NCBI RefSeq assembly: GCF_000407185.1
Contig: NZ_KE136481.1
Location: 1,211,636-1,275,635 of the forward strand
DNA from: Enterococcus malodoratus ATCC 43197
GTDB taxonomy: Bacteria; Bacillota; Bacilli; Lactobacillales; Enterococcaceae
Direction of reading: 5' to 3'
Length of the DNA: 64,000 nucleotides
Position numbers and translations under genes: made by a program. The notes beneath the pieces were generated by a model. That model made no database searches and had not been told where the DNA came from. It saw only the letters and a program-made list of their open reading frames with translations. Below are positions 19,054-28,260 of the stretch, in pieces. Within the stretch, counting starts at the first letter, position 1. The number at the start of each line of letters is the position of its first letter.

Positions 19054-20406
19054 GTGAAAGTGATTAAATTTGGCGGAAGCTCAGTAGCTTCAGCTGAACA
19101 ACTAAAAAAAGTCTTACAGATCGTTACTGACGACTCCGAGCGTCGTTTCGTGGTGGTTTCAGCTCCAGGAAAGCGAACCAATAAAGACAAAAAAGTCACC
19201 GACTTATTGATTCAATTTTACAATGCTGTTTTATACAAACATGAAACTGAAACGTTAATTCGCGAGATCGTTGCCCGCTACACAGAAATCGCAACTGAAT
19301 TTCACGTAGATGACGATATTGAAAAAAAATTTACTGCTGAACTACAGCACTTGCAAGAAAATTTTAATGAGACAGATCCTTATGCCTTAGACAGTTTTTT
19401 AGCCAGCGGAGAAAACTTGAATGCACAATTAGTTGCTGCTTGTTTTCAAAAAGGCGGGACTAAGGCTCGCTACATTAATCCAAAAGAATTAGGTATCACC
19501 GTTTCCAACGAACCGCAAAACGCTCGGATTTTAGACGAATCCTATGAAAAAATTTATCAATGGCATGATTCATCAGAAATTTTGATCATCCCTGGATTTT
19601 TCGGCTACACGAAGGATGGACATCTTTGTACATTCTCGCGGGGCGGCTCTGACATTACCGGTTCAATCGTCGCAGCAGGTTTGAAAGTGGATCTCTACGA
19701 AAACTTTACTGATGTCGATGGTATTTTTGCTGCCAGTCCAAAATATATTCACGATCCAGAACTGATTGAATATGCCACATATCGAGAAATTCGTGAATTA
19801 ACTTACGCAGGTTTTACCGTTTTTCACGATGAAGCGCTGATGCCGGCTTTTAAAGCACAAATTCCCGTCATCATCAAAAATACCAATAATCCTGAGTGTC
19901 AAGGAACCTTGATTAAGAAGTCCTTTGAAGATGAAACTCGGAATGAGGTCGTTGGGGTTGCCAGCGATGGCGGCTTCTGCGGGATTACTATCGGAAAATA
20001 TTTATTAAACCGAGAAGTCGGGATCGTTCGGCGAATCCTGCAAATCATTGAAGATTTAAACATTGGTTTCGAACACATGCCTTCAGGAATTGATGACATC
20101 TCGATCATTTTAAGGGAACGTCAGTTAACTCGGGATATTGAAGCCGAGCTAATGAAACAGATAGAAGAACAGATTCAACCCGATCAATTGTCAATCGAAC
20201 ACGGGCTATCTGTCGTGGCGTTAGTTGGCGAGGGTATGCGAGAACGACCTGGCACTACTTCAGACAGCACTGCTGCTCTGGCACGTAAAAATGTTAACTT
20301 GCGGATGATTTCCCAAGGAGCTGATGAACGCAGTATCATCTTCGCGATTCGCAGCGAACAAGAACGTTTGGCCGTTCGTTCCCTCTACTATACATTCTTT
20401 GATTAA
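19054..20406 (+). CDS. Aspartate kinase
   Basis: 450 residues. The N-terminal kinase domain starts MKVIKFGGSSVA, the aspartokinase signature, and contains SRGGSDITGSIVAAGL in the substrate/ATP region. The C-terminal third carries two ACT-type regulatory modules (VRRILQIIEDLNIGFEHMPSG and VALVGEGMRERPGTTSDS). It phosphorylates aspartate, the first step towards lysine, diaminopimelate, threonine and methionine. The start is GTG at 19054, eight bases after AGAGG; an upstream GTG overlaps that site. No other pathway gene is adjacent. I looked for a lysine riboswitch in the 300 bp upstream and did not see one. Length fits the monofunctional, allosterically regulated class. Confidence 0.94.
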   Translation: MKVIKFGGSSVASAEQLKKVLQIVTDDSERRFVVVSAPGKRTNKDKKVTDLLIQFYNAVLYKHETETLIREIVARYTEIATEFHVDDDIEKKFTAELQHLQENFNETDPYALDSFLASGENLNAQLVAACFQKGGTKARYINPKELGITVSNEPQNARILDESYEKIYQWHDSSEILIIPGFFGYTKDGHLCTFSRGGSDITGSIVAAGLKVDLYENFTDVDGIFAASPKYIHDPELIEYATYREIRELTYAGFTVFHDEALMPAFKAQIPVIIKNTNNPECQGTLIKKSFEDETRNEVVGVASDGGFCGITIGKYLLNREVGIVRRILQIIEDLNIGFEHMPSGIDDISIILRERQLTRDIEAELMKQIEEQIQPDQLSIEHGLSVVALVGEGMRERPGTTSDSTAALARKNVNLRMISQGADERSIIFAIRSEQERLAVRSLYYTFFD

Positions 20407-20431
20407 CCATATATCCAATAAACCAATACTT

Positions 20432-20471
20432 AAAAAGGTAGCAAGTGCTGATTGGCACCAGCTACCTTTTT
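20432..20471. terminator. Bidirectional terminator between aspartate kinase and the Mga-like gene
   Basis: Arms AAAAAGGTAGC (20432-20442) and GCTACCTTTTT (20461-20471) are perfect, with A- and T-runs on both sides. It can end both convergent transcripts, including the long surface-protein operon. Confidence 0.9.
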
Positions 20472-20508
20472 CGTTTTACCGATTTACTTAAGCTTATACT
20501 GTTTTTAC

Positions 20509-21972
20509 TTATTTTCTTTTTCCAGCTCGAATTTCAATTAGTCGTTTAGCCAGATTGGCCCAATCGGTCGCTCTTGGAGGTGCTAACCACAAAATCTTTT
20601 CACTATGCCTTTTGTCGTACAATTTATTCAGATCAGTGATAACTAAATCGGTCTGATCATCAGCTACATTCGTTATGTTGATGACAAAATTTATAAAGAA
20701 AGACAAATTTCGAGCAATAAACTGATTGTACTGCTGGCCAAAAGAAAAATCGATACAGACGGAAAGCGGCTCGGATATCTCCTCCATAGGAATATACATA
20801 ATAAAGGTAAGCAGATATTTGGAAAAAAGATAAATTCTGGCATCCAGCAAGTCTTCAGATTTTAAAAAGGACTGGTCTGACAAATATTTTTGGCAAAAAG
20901 TAAAATACTCAAAATAGGAATCTTTAAAAAATGTCATATCAAAACGCTCAAAAGAATAGAGTGTATTCAATGGAAAGTAAATTGCCTCATAGTGAATCCG
21001 ATTAAAATCATTAAATACCTGAACCAACTTATCAGATGAATGGCTTCCCCAAGCATCAATAAAGGACTGGATCAATCGCTCATTTAAACGCGTAATCCGT
21101 TTCCCAATGAAAACTTTTTGATCAACCACTGAATCAAACCCTTGGTTCACGTAAAGCAGAGAAAGAATATCCTGACGATCTGCTTCCATCAACTCAGTAC
21201 CAAAAGCTCGTTCCAATACAGCATTTAAGTGGCCAATTTTGTTAGGATAAGCAGCGGTCAAATTATCAATAATTCTCTGCTGATTGTTTTCATACGCGGC
21301 CCGTTCAAAACCATTTTTGTTTCGCATAATAGCAAGTGCTAGGTAATGCCGATACAGGCTCTTCACATTTTCTGCAAGGTTAAATCCTTCATGCTTTGAC
21401 AGTTCTATTAATGAATCGTCCAAGCGTTGAATCAGTTCTTCCGAATAGAGAGTCAGTTGATTAGGATAGGCAAACTTGAAAATTCGAGTAAGCACCATTC
21501 TGAGATTGCACTCATTGCCTACCAGTCGATACTGTTTATCCAGTTCAATCCCATATGGCTTGAACTCTTTTTTTATTTGCTGGACTTGCTTATAAATATT
21601 CGTATAGCTGCTGTAATGGTCAAGCGCATAATCATTAACTGATTTAAGTTTGCCTTCAAAAATGGCCAGCAGGATCTCAAAGCCTTGAGAATTTCGCAAG
21701 TAGTTTTCTAATAATAAATCCGAAGTTGCTTGGTAAGCTTCTGTCAGATGAACCTCAAATTTGTCGATCTCCAGTTGGAAAAACTGATCAATTTGATAGG
21801 ATTCAAAATCATGTATTAACTCACTCATTGTTTTATCAAAGAGAAAATCAGATAATCCCATTTGCTCCTGCAGATTAACTTTTAAGTACGAAAAATCGGT
21901 CGCTTCTTCTAAAAGCCTGATAATATCTATTTTCCTTTTATCATCTTTACTAATAAAGCTTTCTAATTTCAT
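20509..21972 (-). CDS. Mga-like helix-turn-helix regulator of the WxL operon
   Basis: 487 residues, soluble, rich in Leu/Ile/Tyr/Phe. The N-terminus (KIDIIRLLEEATDFSYLKVNLQEQMGLSDFLFDKTMSEL, read in parts) has the pattern of an Mga/PRD-type winged helix. The rest is helical without membrane segments, like the Mga family of stand-alone virulence regulators (about 490-530 aa). It is the last gene of the leftward surface-protein operon, 9 bp after the preceding gene. Mga-type genes are often found beside WxL loci. Probably it activates the operon promoter upstream of 30218. Family assigned from overall pattern rather than a diagnostic motif. Confidence 0.7.
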   Translation of the reverse strand: MKLESFISKDDKRKIDIIRLLEEATDFSYLKVNLQEQMGLSDFLFDKTMSELIHDFESYQIDQFFQLEIDKFEVHLTEAYQATSDLLLENYLRNSQGFEILLAIFEGKLKSVNDYALDHYSSYTNIYKQVQQIKKEFKPYGIELDKQYRLVGNECNLRMVLTRIFKFAYPNQLTLYSEELIQRLDDSLIELSKHEGFNLAENVKSLYRHYLALAIMRNKNGFERAAYENNQQRIIDNLTAAYPNKIGHLNAVLERAFGTELMEADRQDILSLLYVNQGFDSVVDQKVFIGKRITRLNERLIQSFIDAWGSHSSDKLVQVFNDFNRIHYEAIYFPLNTLYSFERFDMTFFKDSYFEYFTFCQKYLSDQSFLKSEDLLDARIYLFSKYLLTFIMYIPMEEISEPLSVCIDFSFGQQYNQFIARNLSFFINFVINITNVADDQTDLVITDLNKLYDKRHSEKILWLAPPRATDWANLAKRLIEIRAGKRK

Positions 21973-21981
21973 AACTAAACC

Positions 21982-22422
21982 CTACTTTTCTAACTTTCGA
22001 CCATGAAGTACCACACCAGAAAGTAATTTCACTACTTGAACCAATTGATCTTCTTCTTCTCGATCTTGACCACCCGCACCATCCGATCTGCCATCATCTA
22101 ATAGCGCGATTGCATTCGCTGAAAAAAAATCATCCGTAATGAACGTTCGCGGGTTCTTTTTTTTCTTCTTTTTCACTGGAGCAGGCGTCTTTTGCTTCAA
22201 TGTTTCCGGTTTTGTTTCACTCGTAGATTCTACTGTAGAGGCTTCCGGCAGATTTTTCGAGCTGCTTTCCGCTTTTTCTTCTGGCGGTATTGGGTTTACT
22301 GCCTCTTGCGGATCAACAGGATTCAAAATTTGATTTTCGCCATAAACATTTTCACTGTCAATCGTTGAAAACAATGAAAGCAAGCAAACAACTGCTAAAG
22401 TGAACAGAATATTCTTTTTCAT
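21982..22422 (-). CDS. Secreted protein of unknown function in the WxL operon
   Basis: 146 residues from ATG 22422 (GAGGC six bases upstream). A signal peptide is evident: MKKNILFTLAVVCLLSLFS. It is followed by a Pro/Glu/Ser/Thr-rich segment, a run of six lysines around residue 90, and a C-terminal part containing FITDDFFSANAIALLDDGRSD. There is no C-terminal membrane helix, LPxTG-like motif or WxL motif. I do not recognise it. It lies 8 bp after the sortase gene and 9 bp before the Mga-like gene, so it belongs to the operon. It could be a short secreted accessory or signal protein of the surface complex; that is inference only. Confidence 0.6.
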   Translation of the reverse strand: MKKNILFTLAVVCLLSLFSTIDSENVYGENQILNPVDPQEAVNPIPPEEKAESSSKNLPEASTVESTSETKPETLKQKTPAPVKKKKKKNPRTFITDDFFSANAIALLDDGRSDGAGGQDREEEDQLVQVVKLLSGVVLHGRKLEK

Positions 22423-22441
22423 TCTAAGCCTCATTAATCGA

Positions 22442-23215
22442 TTAAATTTTTTTGATTATCAGATACGTCACTGAAATTAGTCCCAACACAAGTAAAAATA
22501 AGGGCAGCACGATTCGTTTCAGATTTATTTGCTGTTTTTTCTTCAAAAATTTGGTTTCATTTATCTTCATCACTTGTTTCGTTTTATCTGACGACTGCTT
22601 CACAAGATTCGCTTTTACAATCACACGTTTCGTTGTGTAATCCGGACTATCGCAAGTAACTAGAGTTAACTGCGGCTTTTCAGCCGCAGCTAACTCTGCT
22701 AGATCCTTTTCGTCGACCACCTGTTTTTGATCGATCACATAATCATAATACTTCCCTAGATAGCTAAGCTGTATCTCTTGCCCCTTGCGCGCATTAACTA
22801 AATTACCAAAAAGTAGTTCTTGCGCACCAAGATGATGTCCTAATAAAACCAAATTTGCTTTTTTCAGATTTCTGTCAGGATACATTGACCCTACTCCATA
22901 AATCAGTTGTGTAGAATCAAGTCCAGCAAAAATCGGCAGCGCTATATTTAAATCAGCAATCTGAATTTCACCAATTGCTGACTGGTCGTTAGGTTTACTC
23001 AGTAAAACTTGATTAAGTGTCGGTGGATCAACACGCTTGAAGGGAATATCTCTAACTTCACTTAAGTTCGTTACCTGCGTGATTGAAGTTCTCGAATCCT
23101 TTGCGACAATAATGGTCGTTTTGAGCCATGGCAATGACACCATCAATACCCCTGTATAGAGCAAAATGAGCGCCAATCCTTTAAACAGCCTATTCTTCTT
23201 TTTGTTCTTCTTCAT
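22442..23215 (-). CDS. Sortase in the WxL operon
   Basis: 257 residues with a membrane helix at each end (about 11-30 and 234-253). The catalytic triad is clear: His in LGHHLG (127/128), Cys188 in TLVTCDS, and Arg197 in TTKRVIV. The beta-barrel segment IYGVGSMYPDRN before the His resembles class A enzymes, but the C-terminal anchor is more like class C, so I leave the class open. It is a membrane transpeptidase that cleaves a sorting signal and attaches the protein to the wall. The start overlaps the DUF916 gene by 26 bp. The only sorting-signal-like C-terminus in the window is IPPMGD in the first protein of this operon, its likely substrate. Confidence 0.88.
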   Translation of the reverse strand: MKKNKKKNRLFKGLALILLYTGVLMVSLPWLKTTIIVAKDSRTSITQVTNLSEVRDIPFKRVDPPTLNQVLLSKPNDQSAIGEIQIADLNIALPIFAGLDSTQLIYGVGSMYPDRNLKKANLVLLGHHLGAQELLFGNLVNARKGQEIQLSYLGKYYDYVIDQKQVVDEKDLAELAAAEKPQLTLVTCDSPDYTTKRVIVKANLVKQSSDKTKQVMKINETKFLKKKQQINLKRIVLPLFLLVLGLISVTYLIIKKI

Positions 23216-24272
23216 CTTTTTTCTTCTTTCTCCAAATGAACCAAAGAATAAATAGAACCAATAATAATAGAAGAATCCCTATTAAAACAAATATCCAGGT
23301 ATTGTCTTTCTTAATCGAGACATCCTTTTTGTTCAGCTCTTTCGCTTTTGTTCCATCAATCGTGAAGTCTTTTTCCAGAATCCAACGATCTTTATAATGA
23401 ACATCTTTTCCTCGAGTAAATTGACCATCCGTATTCTTATTTCCATAAGCAATTATTTTGATATGGTAATCCCCAGTTTTTAGCGGATCACCTTTGAGTG
23501 AGACCGGCAGACTGAAGGTTGAGTTAGGAGCAATTTGTAGTCCATCTTTATGTTCTGAATACAATACTTGCTTGTCGCCCTTTTGAGTGATTTCAGCATC
23601 AACAGCAACTTGATTGATATAGGTCATTCGATCATTTTGCAAATCAGATAAAATGACATTCCGCGCATTAATTTGATCTGGCTTAACCGTGTTCAGCACT
23701 AAATTAGCTGGGACTGTCTTTTCTGATTGGCGCATCAGTAAGGCAACAACAAAAGAATACTCATTTTTGATTGCCAGTCCCTTTTCATCTGATGAACTGT
23801 CTGTTTGAGCAGTGTCTTTTACTTCTTTAAAGGTAATTCCGCCAGCCATCACACCATCAAATGTTTCATTAGGCATGGTAACTTTGATTTTTACAATAGA
23901 TTCTGTATGTGGTTTAAGTAAAACTTCTTTGGGAAGCTCTGTATAATTGGCCAAATTATATTTTAGGCTTTTATCTGCTTTGATTGCATTTTTGCCATAT
24001 TCTACAACGCCATTGATATTAGTCGTAGCACTCGCAGTACTCATAGCTACTTTGACTTCTTTATCCGTATCATTACGTAAAACTGTCTCAAGGGTTTGTT
24101 GCTGCCCTGGCGTCATCGCCAGATCATAATAAGTCTTAGACTTGTCTATTTGGTTTTCAGGAATTGTTGGGGTTACCGCGAAATTAAACTCACTGGCATG
24201 GCTAATCAGTGCCTGCGTAAAAAGGGCAAGCATAATTAATAATAAAAAGGGCAGTATTCTTTTGATTTTCAT
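23190..24272 (-). CDS. DUF916/DUF3324 (WxL-interacting) membrane protein
   Basis: 360 residues. Signal peptide (LLLIMLALFTQALISHA), then a DUF916 domain opening with FNFAVTPTIPENQ and YYDLAMTPGQQQTL, then a DUF3324-type domain, a C-terminal membrane helix (WIFVLIGILLLLLVLFILWF) and a charged tail RKKKKDEEEQKEE. These two domains are now described as WxL-interacting: one binds peptidoglycan, the other host or WxL partner proteins. It would tether the WxL complex to the membrane. Corresponds to CscA of the lactic-acid-bacterial csc clusters. It overlaps the sortase gene, and a stem-loop separates it from the upstream WxL gene. Confidence 0.92.
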   Translation of the reverse strand: MKIKRILPFLLLIMLALFTQALISHASEFNFAVTPTIPENQIDKSKTYYDLAMTPGQQQTLETVLRNDTDKEVKVAMSTASATTNINGVVEYGKNAIKADKSLKYNLANYTELPKEVLLKPHTESIVKIKVTMPNETFDGVMAGGITFKEVKDTAQTDSSSDEKGLAIKNEYSFVVALLMRQSEKTVPANLVLNTVKPDQINARNVILSDLQNDRMTYINQVAVDAEITQKGDKQVLYSEHKDGLQIAPNSTFSLPVSLKGDPLKTGDYHIKIIAYGNKNTDGQFTRGKDVHYKDRWILEKDFTIDGTKAKELNKKDVSIKKDNTWIFVLIGILLLLLVLFILWFIWRKKKKDEEEQKEE

Positions 24273-24303
24273 CGTTCTAATCTCCTATGTATAGAGTAGC
24301 TAA

Positions 24304-24329
24304 AGCCATAAATTGAACAATTTATGGCT
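24304..24329 (-). other. Intercistronic stem-loop in the WxL operon
   Basis: Arms AGCCATAAATTG (24304-24315) and CAATTTATGGCT (24318-24329) form a perfect 12-bp hairpin. No T-run follows it on the minus strand, so it is more likely an RNA-processing or stability element than a full terminator. It could lower expression of the membrane-protein genes relative to the abundant WxL proteins upstream. Confidence 0.6.
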
Positions 24330-24380
24330 CTGACTACTATTTGTTCGTTCATTTTGTTACAGTACATAATCCAATCAAGA

Positions 24381-25178
24381 CTATGATTTTGGCGTTGTGC
24401 TGCCATTTCCAGGTACATCTGTTAATGTCCAAACTAATTTTGTTGCGTATTTTTCTGCATATTTTGTTGTTGAGCCAGGAACTGTAAGATCAACAGATTG
24501 ACCCCCAGTTGCTTCATCGGTACCCCAATCTAATAGGTATGTGCCGGCTCCTTCTTTATCTTTTGCAACCATCACGTCAGCTTCAGCACCTGTTGGATCT
24601 AAAGTAATTTTAGCCGTACCTGTTGGTTTTGCAGAAGCCGAATTTGTCACAACATGCCCGTTATTCAAGACTAGTTGAGCTCCAGTTAATTCAGCTTGTT
24701 TATCCTCTGCATGTTTTCCTTCAGAAAGAAATTGACCATCTTGTTTCACTTTTAATGTCCAACCTGTTTCTGTTCCGCGATTATCTGTAATTTGAACATA
24801 GTTAGGTCCTTTTTTAACGTCACCTGTCGGTTTGCCATCAGCACCTAAGATTTGGTAAGACTGCGCATCTGCATGGTATGTTTCATTTTGAGAAGTGATC
24901 TTTTGTTTGCCAAAGTAAAAACTTGAGGCAAAGTCAATTGATAAAGGTCCATTTGTTCCTGGATTAGGTCCTTCAGGATTTGTTGGGTCAGTCGGATCAA
25001 CTGGCTTTTCTGGATCAGTCGGGTCAACCGGATCGGTTGGATCGGTGCTAGGGACATATTCGATTACTCCATTTGACTTGTATTCGCCCCCATTGTTTGC
25101 AGCAAGAGTGGCGATTGGTGCCGCGAACATTGAACCTAAGATCAAGCTTGACATCAATAAATTTTTACCTAATTTCAT
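24381..25178 (-). CDS. WxL-domain surface protein
   Basis: 265 residues. Signal peptide ending near ATLAANN, then GGEYKSNGVIEYVPS, a linker of repeated DPT/DPV units (about 43-75), and a C-terminal WxL domain. It carries both WxL motifs: GWTLKVKQ mid-domain and LVWTLTDVPGN near the end. WxL domains bind peptidoglycan non-covalently. Third of three short WxL paralogues in the operon (with 28261-29031 and 29074-29838), all sharing the GPLSID segment. It sits after the 997-aa WxL protein and before DUF916. The linker is encoded by short repeats that could slip. Confidence 0.93.
   Translation of the reverse strand: MKLGKNLLMSSLILGSMFAAPIATLAANNGGEYKSNGVIEYVPSTDPTDPVDPTDPEKPVDPTDPTNPEGPNPGTNGPLSIDFASSFYFGKQKITSQNETYHADAQSYQILGADGKPTGDVKKGPNYVQITDNRGTETGWTLKVKQDGQFLSEGKHAEDKQAELTGAQLVLNNGHVVTNSASAKPTGTAKITLDPTGAEADVMVAKDKEGAGTYLLDWGTDEATGGQSVDLTVPGSTTKYAEKYATKLVWTLTDVPGNGSTTPKS
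24960..25050. repeat. Degenerate short repeats coding an Asp-Pro linker
   Basis: GGATCAGTCGG / GGATCAACTGG / GGATCGGTTGG-like units are repeated in tandem and encode DPT/DPV/DPE units between signal peptide and WxL domain. Similar, shorter runs lie at about 28845-28905 and 29640-29705 in the paralogues. Linker length could vary by slippage. Confidence 0.65.
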
Positions 25179-25217
25179 TTGTTGTATTCTCCTTTTTTAC
25201 ATGAACTTTTTTTAATT

Positions 25218-28211
25218 CTAGTTTCCTGGAACATCTTGCAACGTCCAATTAAGAGTTCCGTTGTAGTCACCCTTTAATTGTTTTTCTACAGGTACAACGA
25301 GGTGCAATCCGTATTCTTTATTCCAGTTGTCGCTAATAACTTGCGATCTACTGTCCTTATCACTTTTCTCTACTAATGCTGGTGTCGAGCCAATCGAAAC
25401 TTTTCCGCCTTGATTTGTATAAACCAGCAACCCGCTAAGATCGTTATCAGCTGAGGTTAGCCCCGTTTTCTCACTTAACAGCAGCTGCCAATCACCAGCA
25501 GTTGCCCCTCTTGTATCAGATACTTCTAATGACCCGGTGATTTTGGGAGTCAGTGTCTGCGTTGAGGTAGTAATTTCATTCATGCCAAAATCAATTGCAC
25601 TCGGTGCAGTAAATTCCAATGATCCCGCCACTTTTACTTTAAGTGCGGCTAAGAAATCAGCATCATGAAAAGTTAACTCTTCCGCAGGCTCAATATTTCC
25701 GACAGCATTGTTGATAGCTGGCGGATTTGATATTTCGGCCTTTCCAGCATGATCTCTTAAGAAAATTTGTAAAACATCATTTTTCTTCAGGTTATCTGGT
25801 AAGGTCAAAGTAAATTTTCCAGAACTGTCTGTTTTGGCAGTCAGCCCTGTTTCTTTGCCATTTAATGTCAAGCTGACATCGGTATTTGATTCACCAGTTC
25901 CTTGTAATTCCTTGGTTCCGGGTGCAATCGTTGTCGCGTTGCCAACTAATTTAGCCGGTTTTGTCGGTGTTACGTCATAGGTTAGAACCGAATCTGTTTT
26001 GATATCTTCTGGTCGGCTCTGATGAATCCATTTTCCTTCATACTGCCCTGACCAAGCTTCTAACACCTTCATGGTATAGCCCGCTTTAAGAAAGTCTTTG
26101 TCTGAGGAATCAATTTTAAACATACCAGCTCGCGCCGGATCCCCGTAGACACTCATTGCCGAACCGACTGACGTTCCTTGAACTTGGCCGACCTCTTTGC
26201 CCGTTGTATCATAAATACCAATTTTTAGCAGAACCTCATTGTCATAGGCATCGCGAATTTCGCCTTTTGCTTCTGGTACTGAGGCATGGGCATAAATATA
26301 TTTATCTGCATTCGTTGGTACACGTAAGTCTTCAATTACAGCCGCTTGATTATTTGCCATCATCCGCGAGTAATTTGTTAGTTTTCCAAACTCACTAGAC
26401 ATCGTTGCACTGGACGAAGAATCCAAATTTGCCAGATCCGTCCCCGACAACTTATAGTCAACCGTGAACCATTGCCTTGTCGGAGTACCGTTCAAATCTG
26501 ATCCGGCATTCCAAACAGCTAAGTCCGCCTTATTACTTTCAAATTTTGAACTGGCACTTGATTCAATGATTCTCCCCCCGCCAGAACGACGATTGGCAAA
26601 ATCAAAATACTTCACTTGGTTCATCGTGAAATTCAATGCCCCAGCATTAAAAGTTCCTCGACCAGCTGTATTTGTCGCACCCCGCGTAACGAAATACGTT
26701 CCTGGATCTGCGACAATATTCATGGAGTACGTTTTGGAATCAATCGCGGCGCCATTTTTAGCATCAATTAAGACAGAAGAATTTTCATCTTTCAAATTGA
26801 ACTCGTTATTGGCTCCAGCGGTGTAAAGGATCCCCTGATTGCCGGCATCAACGCCAGGGTCATTGGGCGATCCATCCCCTTGGTTAGTAACGATAAAATC
26901 TGACCCGCCGGAAACATTTATTTTATTATTCCCGCCATACATTCGAATGGCTGGGGCATTTCCTGCGGTTTTATTTACTTCAATGGAAGAATGATCTTCT
27001 ACATTAAAGGTCATATCACCATCTAATCTAAAACGTAAAGTGGCTCCCAGTGTATTGGATTGCCCATCGGAAATCAGCTTGATTTTTCCTTTGTTTTTGA
27101 CATTGAAGGAACCGCCCTTACTTTGAAGCAATAATGCGGGCGCTTTTTGTGAGTGGCTTTCAAAATAAGCCCCATCAGAAACATTCATCGTTGAGTTCGC
27201 TGCATTAAAAATAAACAGCCCGCCGTCTTCACCGGTATAGGCAATATTCCCTTCCATCAACAGTTTGGTTCCCTCATCTCGAATCCAAAAATCGGTTTGT
27301 CTTTCAACTTTCCAAACTTGTCCGGAAATACTCCCTTTATCACTATTCGTTTTAACGATCGAACCTTTTTCAATAATGATTTGGCTCCCATCGCTGGCAG
27401 CAACTTGATTTTCATAAAAACGGATCGCTGTGGAAGTCACTTGAGATTGATTGGTAATTGTAAAGAATTTTGCAATTACGCCTCCAGCAATCGCTGTATC
27501 ACGATCGTAAGTCAACACGACTCCATCAAAGACGACCGTCCCAGTATTCATATCCGCGATACCAGCATGATTGCCCGGACCTGAACTAACTGTTCCCATT
27601 AGAGTTAGTTTTCCTTCACCTTCGGCTAAGTTACCCACTCCCGTTCCCGTGAATTTCAAATCTTTAAGTGTCAAAGCACCAGTATCCTTAATATCAAAGT
27701 CATACCCTTTAATATCAAGCTGATGGTTGCCAAAATCAACAGCCACCCCATGATCAACTTTTGGCCCTGTTGAACTTGCTGTCAGATCCGTTGTTACAGT
27801 AATTGCCGTAATATTCTTATTCTGCACAGCTGTCTTCAGTTCAGCCCAAGTGTCTACCGATTCAGCGGCTTTTGTACTTTTGGCAAGATCTTGTATTCTG
27901 GGTGTCACTGGATCATTTTCTTCATTTGAATCTGTAGTTCCAGCAGGTTGATCACTGGTAGTACTATCGGTCGGCTCTGCTTCAACCAACTCAAGATTTT
28001 CTTTCGATGGTAAGCTTTCCGAGGAGCTTGTTGATACTGTCGAACTGGAATCTGTGGTCAAAGGCGGCGTAGGCTCAGAAGACTCTGTTCCAGAAGTCTT
28101 TTCAATCTGCGTTTCTGTAGAATCCGATTGATTAACATCAGCAGCAGCTAACACCGGAATACTCAGCAGCAGACTAGCGGAAAGAACGATACTTGCTATC
28201 TTACTAAACAC
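25218..28211 (-). CDS. Large beta-helix WxL surface protein (putative adhesin)
   Basis: 997 residues from a GTG start with GGAGGAG seven bases upstream. Signal peptide; a Ser/Thr/Glu-rich stalk (about 25-110); a long repetitive region (about 115-580) full of short beta-strands with Asn/Gly turns (for example SSGPGNHAGIADMNTG, GGNNKINVSGGSDFIV), which looks like a right-handed parallel beta-helix as in pectate-lyase-fold adhesins. Then comes an Ig-like module (about 750-830, GTGESNTDVSLTLNGKETGL) and a C-terminal WxL domain with GDWQLLLSE and LNWTLQDVPGN. No catalytic acid cluster could be picked out, so binding rather than polysaccharide cleavage is favoured. It is the dominant protein of the operon. 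Confidence 0.85.
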   Translation of the reverse strand: MFSKIASIVLSASLLLSIPVLAAADVNQSDSTETQIEKTSGTESSEPTPPLTTDSSSTVSTSSSESLPSKENLELVEAEPTDSTTSDQPAGTTDSNEENDPVTPRIQDLAKSTKAAESVDTWAELKTAVQNKNITAITVTTDLTASSTGPKVDHGVAVDFGNHQLDIKGYDFDIKDTGALTLKDLKFTGTGVGNLAEGEGKLTLMGTVSSGPGNHAGIADMNTGTVVFDGVVLTYDRDTAIAGGVIAKFFTITNQSQVTSTAIRFYENQVAASDGSQIIIEKGSIVKTNSDKGSISGQVWKVERQTDFWIRDEGTKLLMEGNIAYTGEDGGLFIFNAANSTMNVSDGAYFESHSQKAPALLLQSKGGSFNVKNKGKIKLISDGQSNTLGATLRFRLDGDMTFNVEDHSSIEVNKTAGNAPAIRMYGGNNKINVSGGSDFIVTNQGDGSPNDPGVDAGNQGILYTAGANNEFNLKDENSSVLIDAKNGAAIDSKTYSMNIVADPGTYFVTRGATNTAGRGTFNAGALNFTMNQVKYFDFANRRSGGGRIIESSASSKFESNKADLAVWNAGSDLNGTPTRQWFTVDYKLSGTDLANLDSSSSATMSSEFGKLTNYSRMMANNQAAVIEDLRVPTNADKYIYAHASVPEAKGEIRDAYDNEVLLKIGIYDTTGKEVGQVQGTSVGSAMSVYGDPARAGMFKIDSSDKDFLKAGYTMKVLEAWSGQYEGKWIHQSRPEDIKTDSVLTYDVTPTKPAKLVGNATTIAPGTKELQGTGESNTDVSLTLNGKETGLTAKTDSSGKFTLTLPDNLKKNDVLQIFLRDHAGKAEISNPPAINNAVGNIEPAEELTFHDADFLAALKVKVAGSLEFTAPSAIDFGMNEITTSTQTLTPKITGSLEVSDTRGATAGDWQLLLSEKTGLTSADNDLSGLLVYTNQGGKVSIGSTPALVEKSDKDSRSQVISDNWNKEYGLHLVVPVEKQLKGDYNGTLNWTLQDVPGN

Positions 28212-28260
28212 TACAAATCTCCTCCTTTTCTATTTTTCAAAACAAAAAATTACTCATACA

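Noticed and set aside
24960..25050. CRISPR-like array
   Set aside because: The repeats are short, degenerate, in frame and encode a protein linker; there are no spacers and no cas genes.
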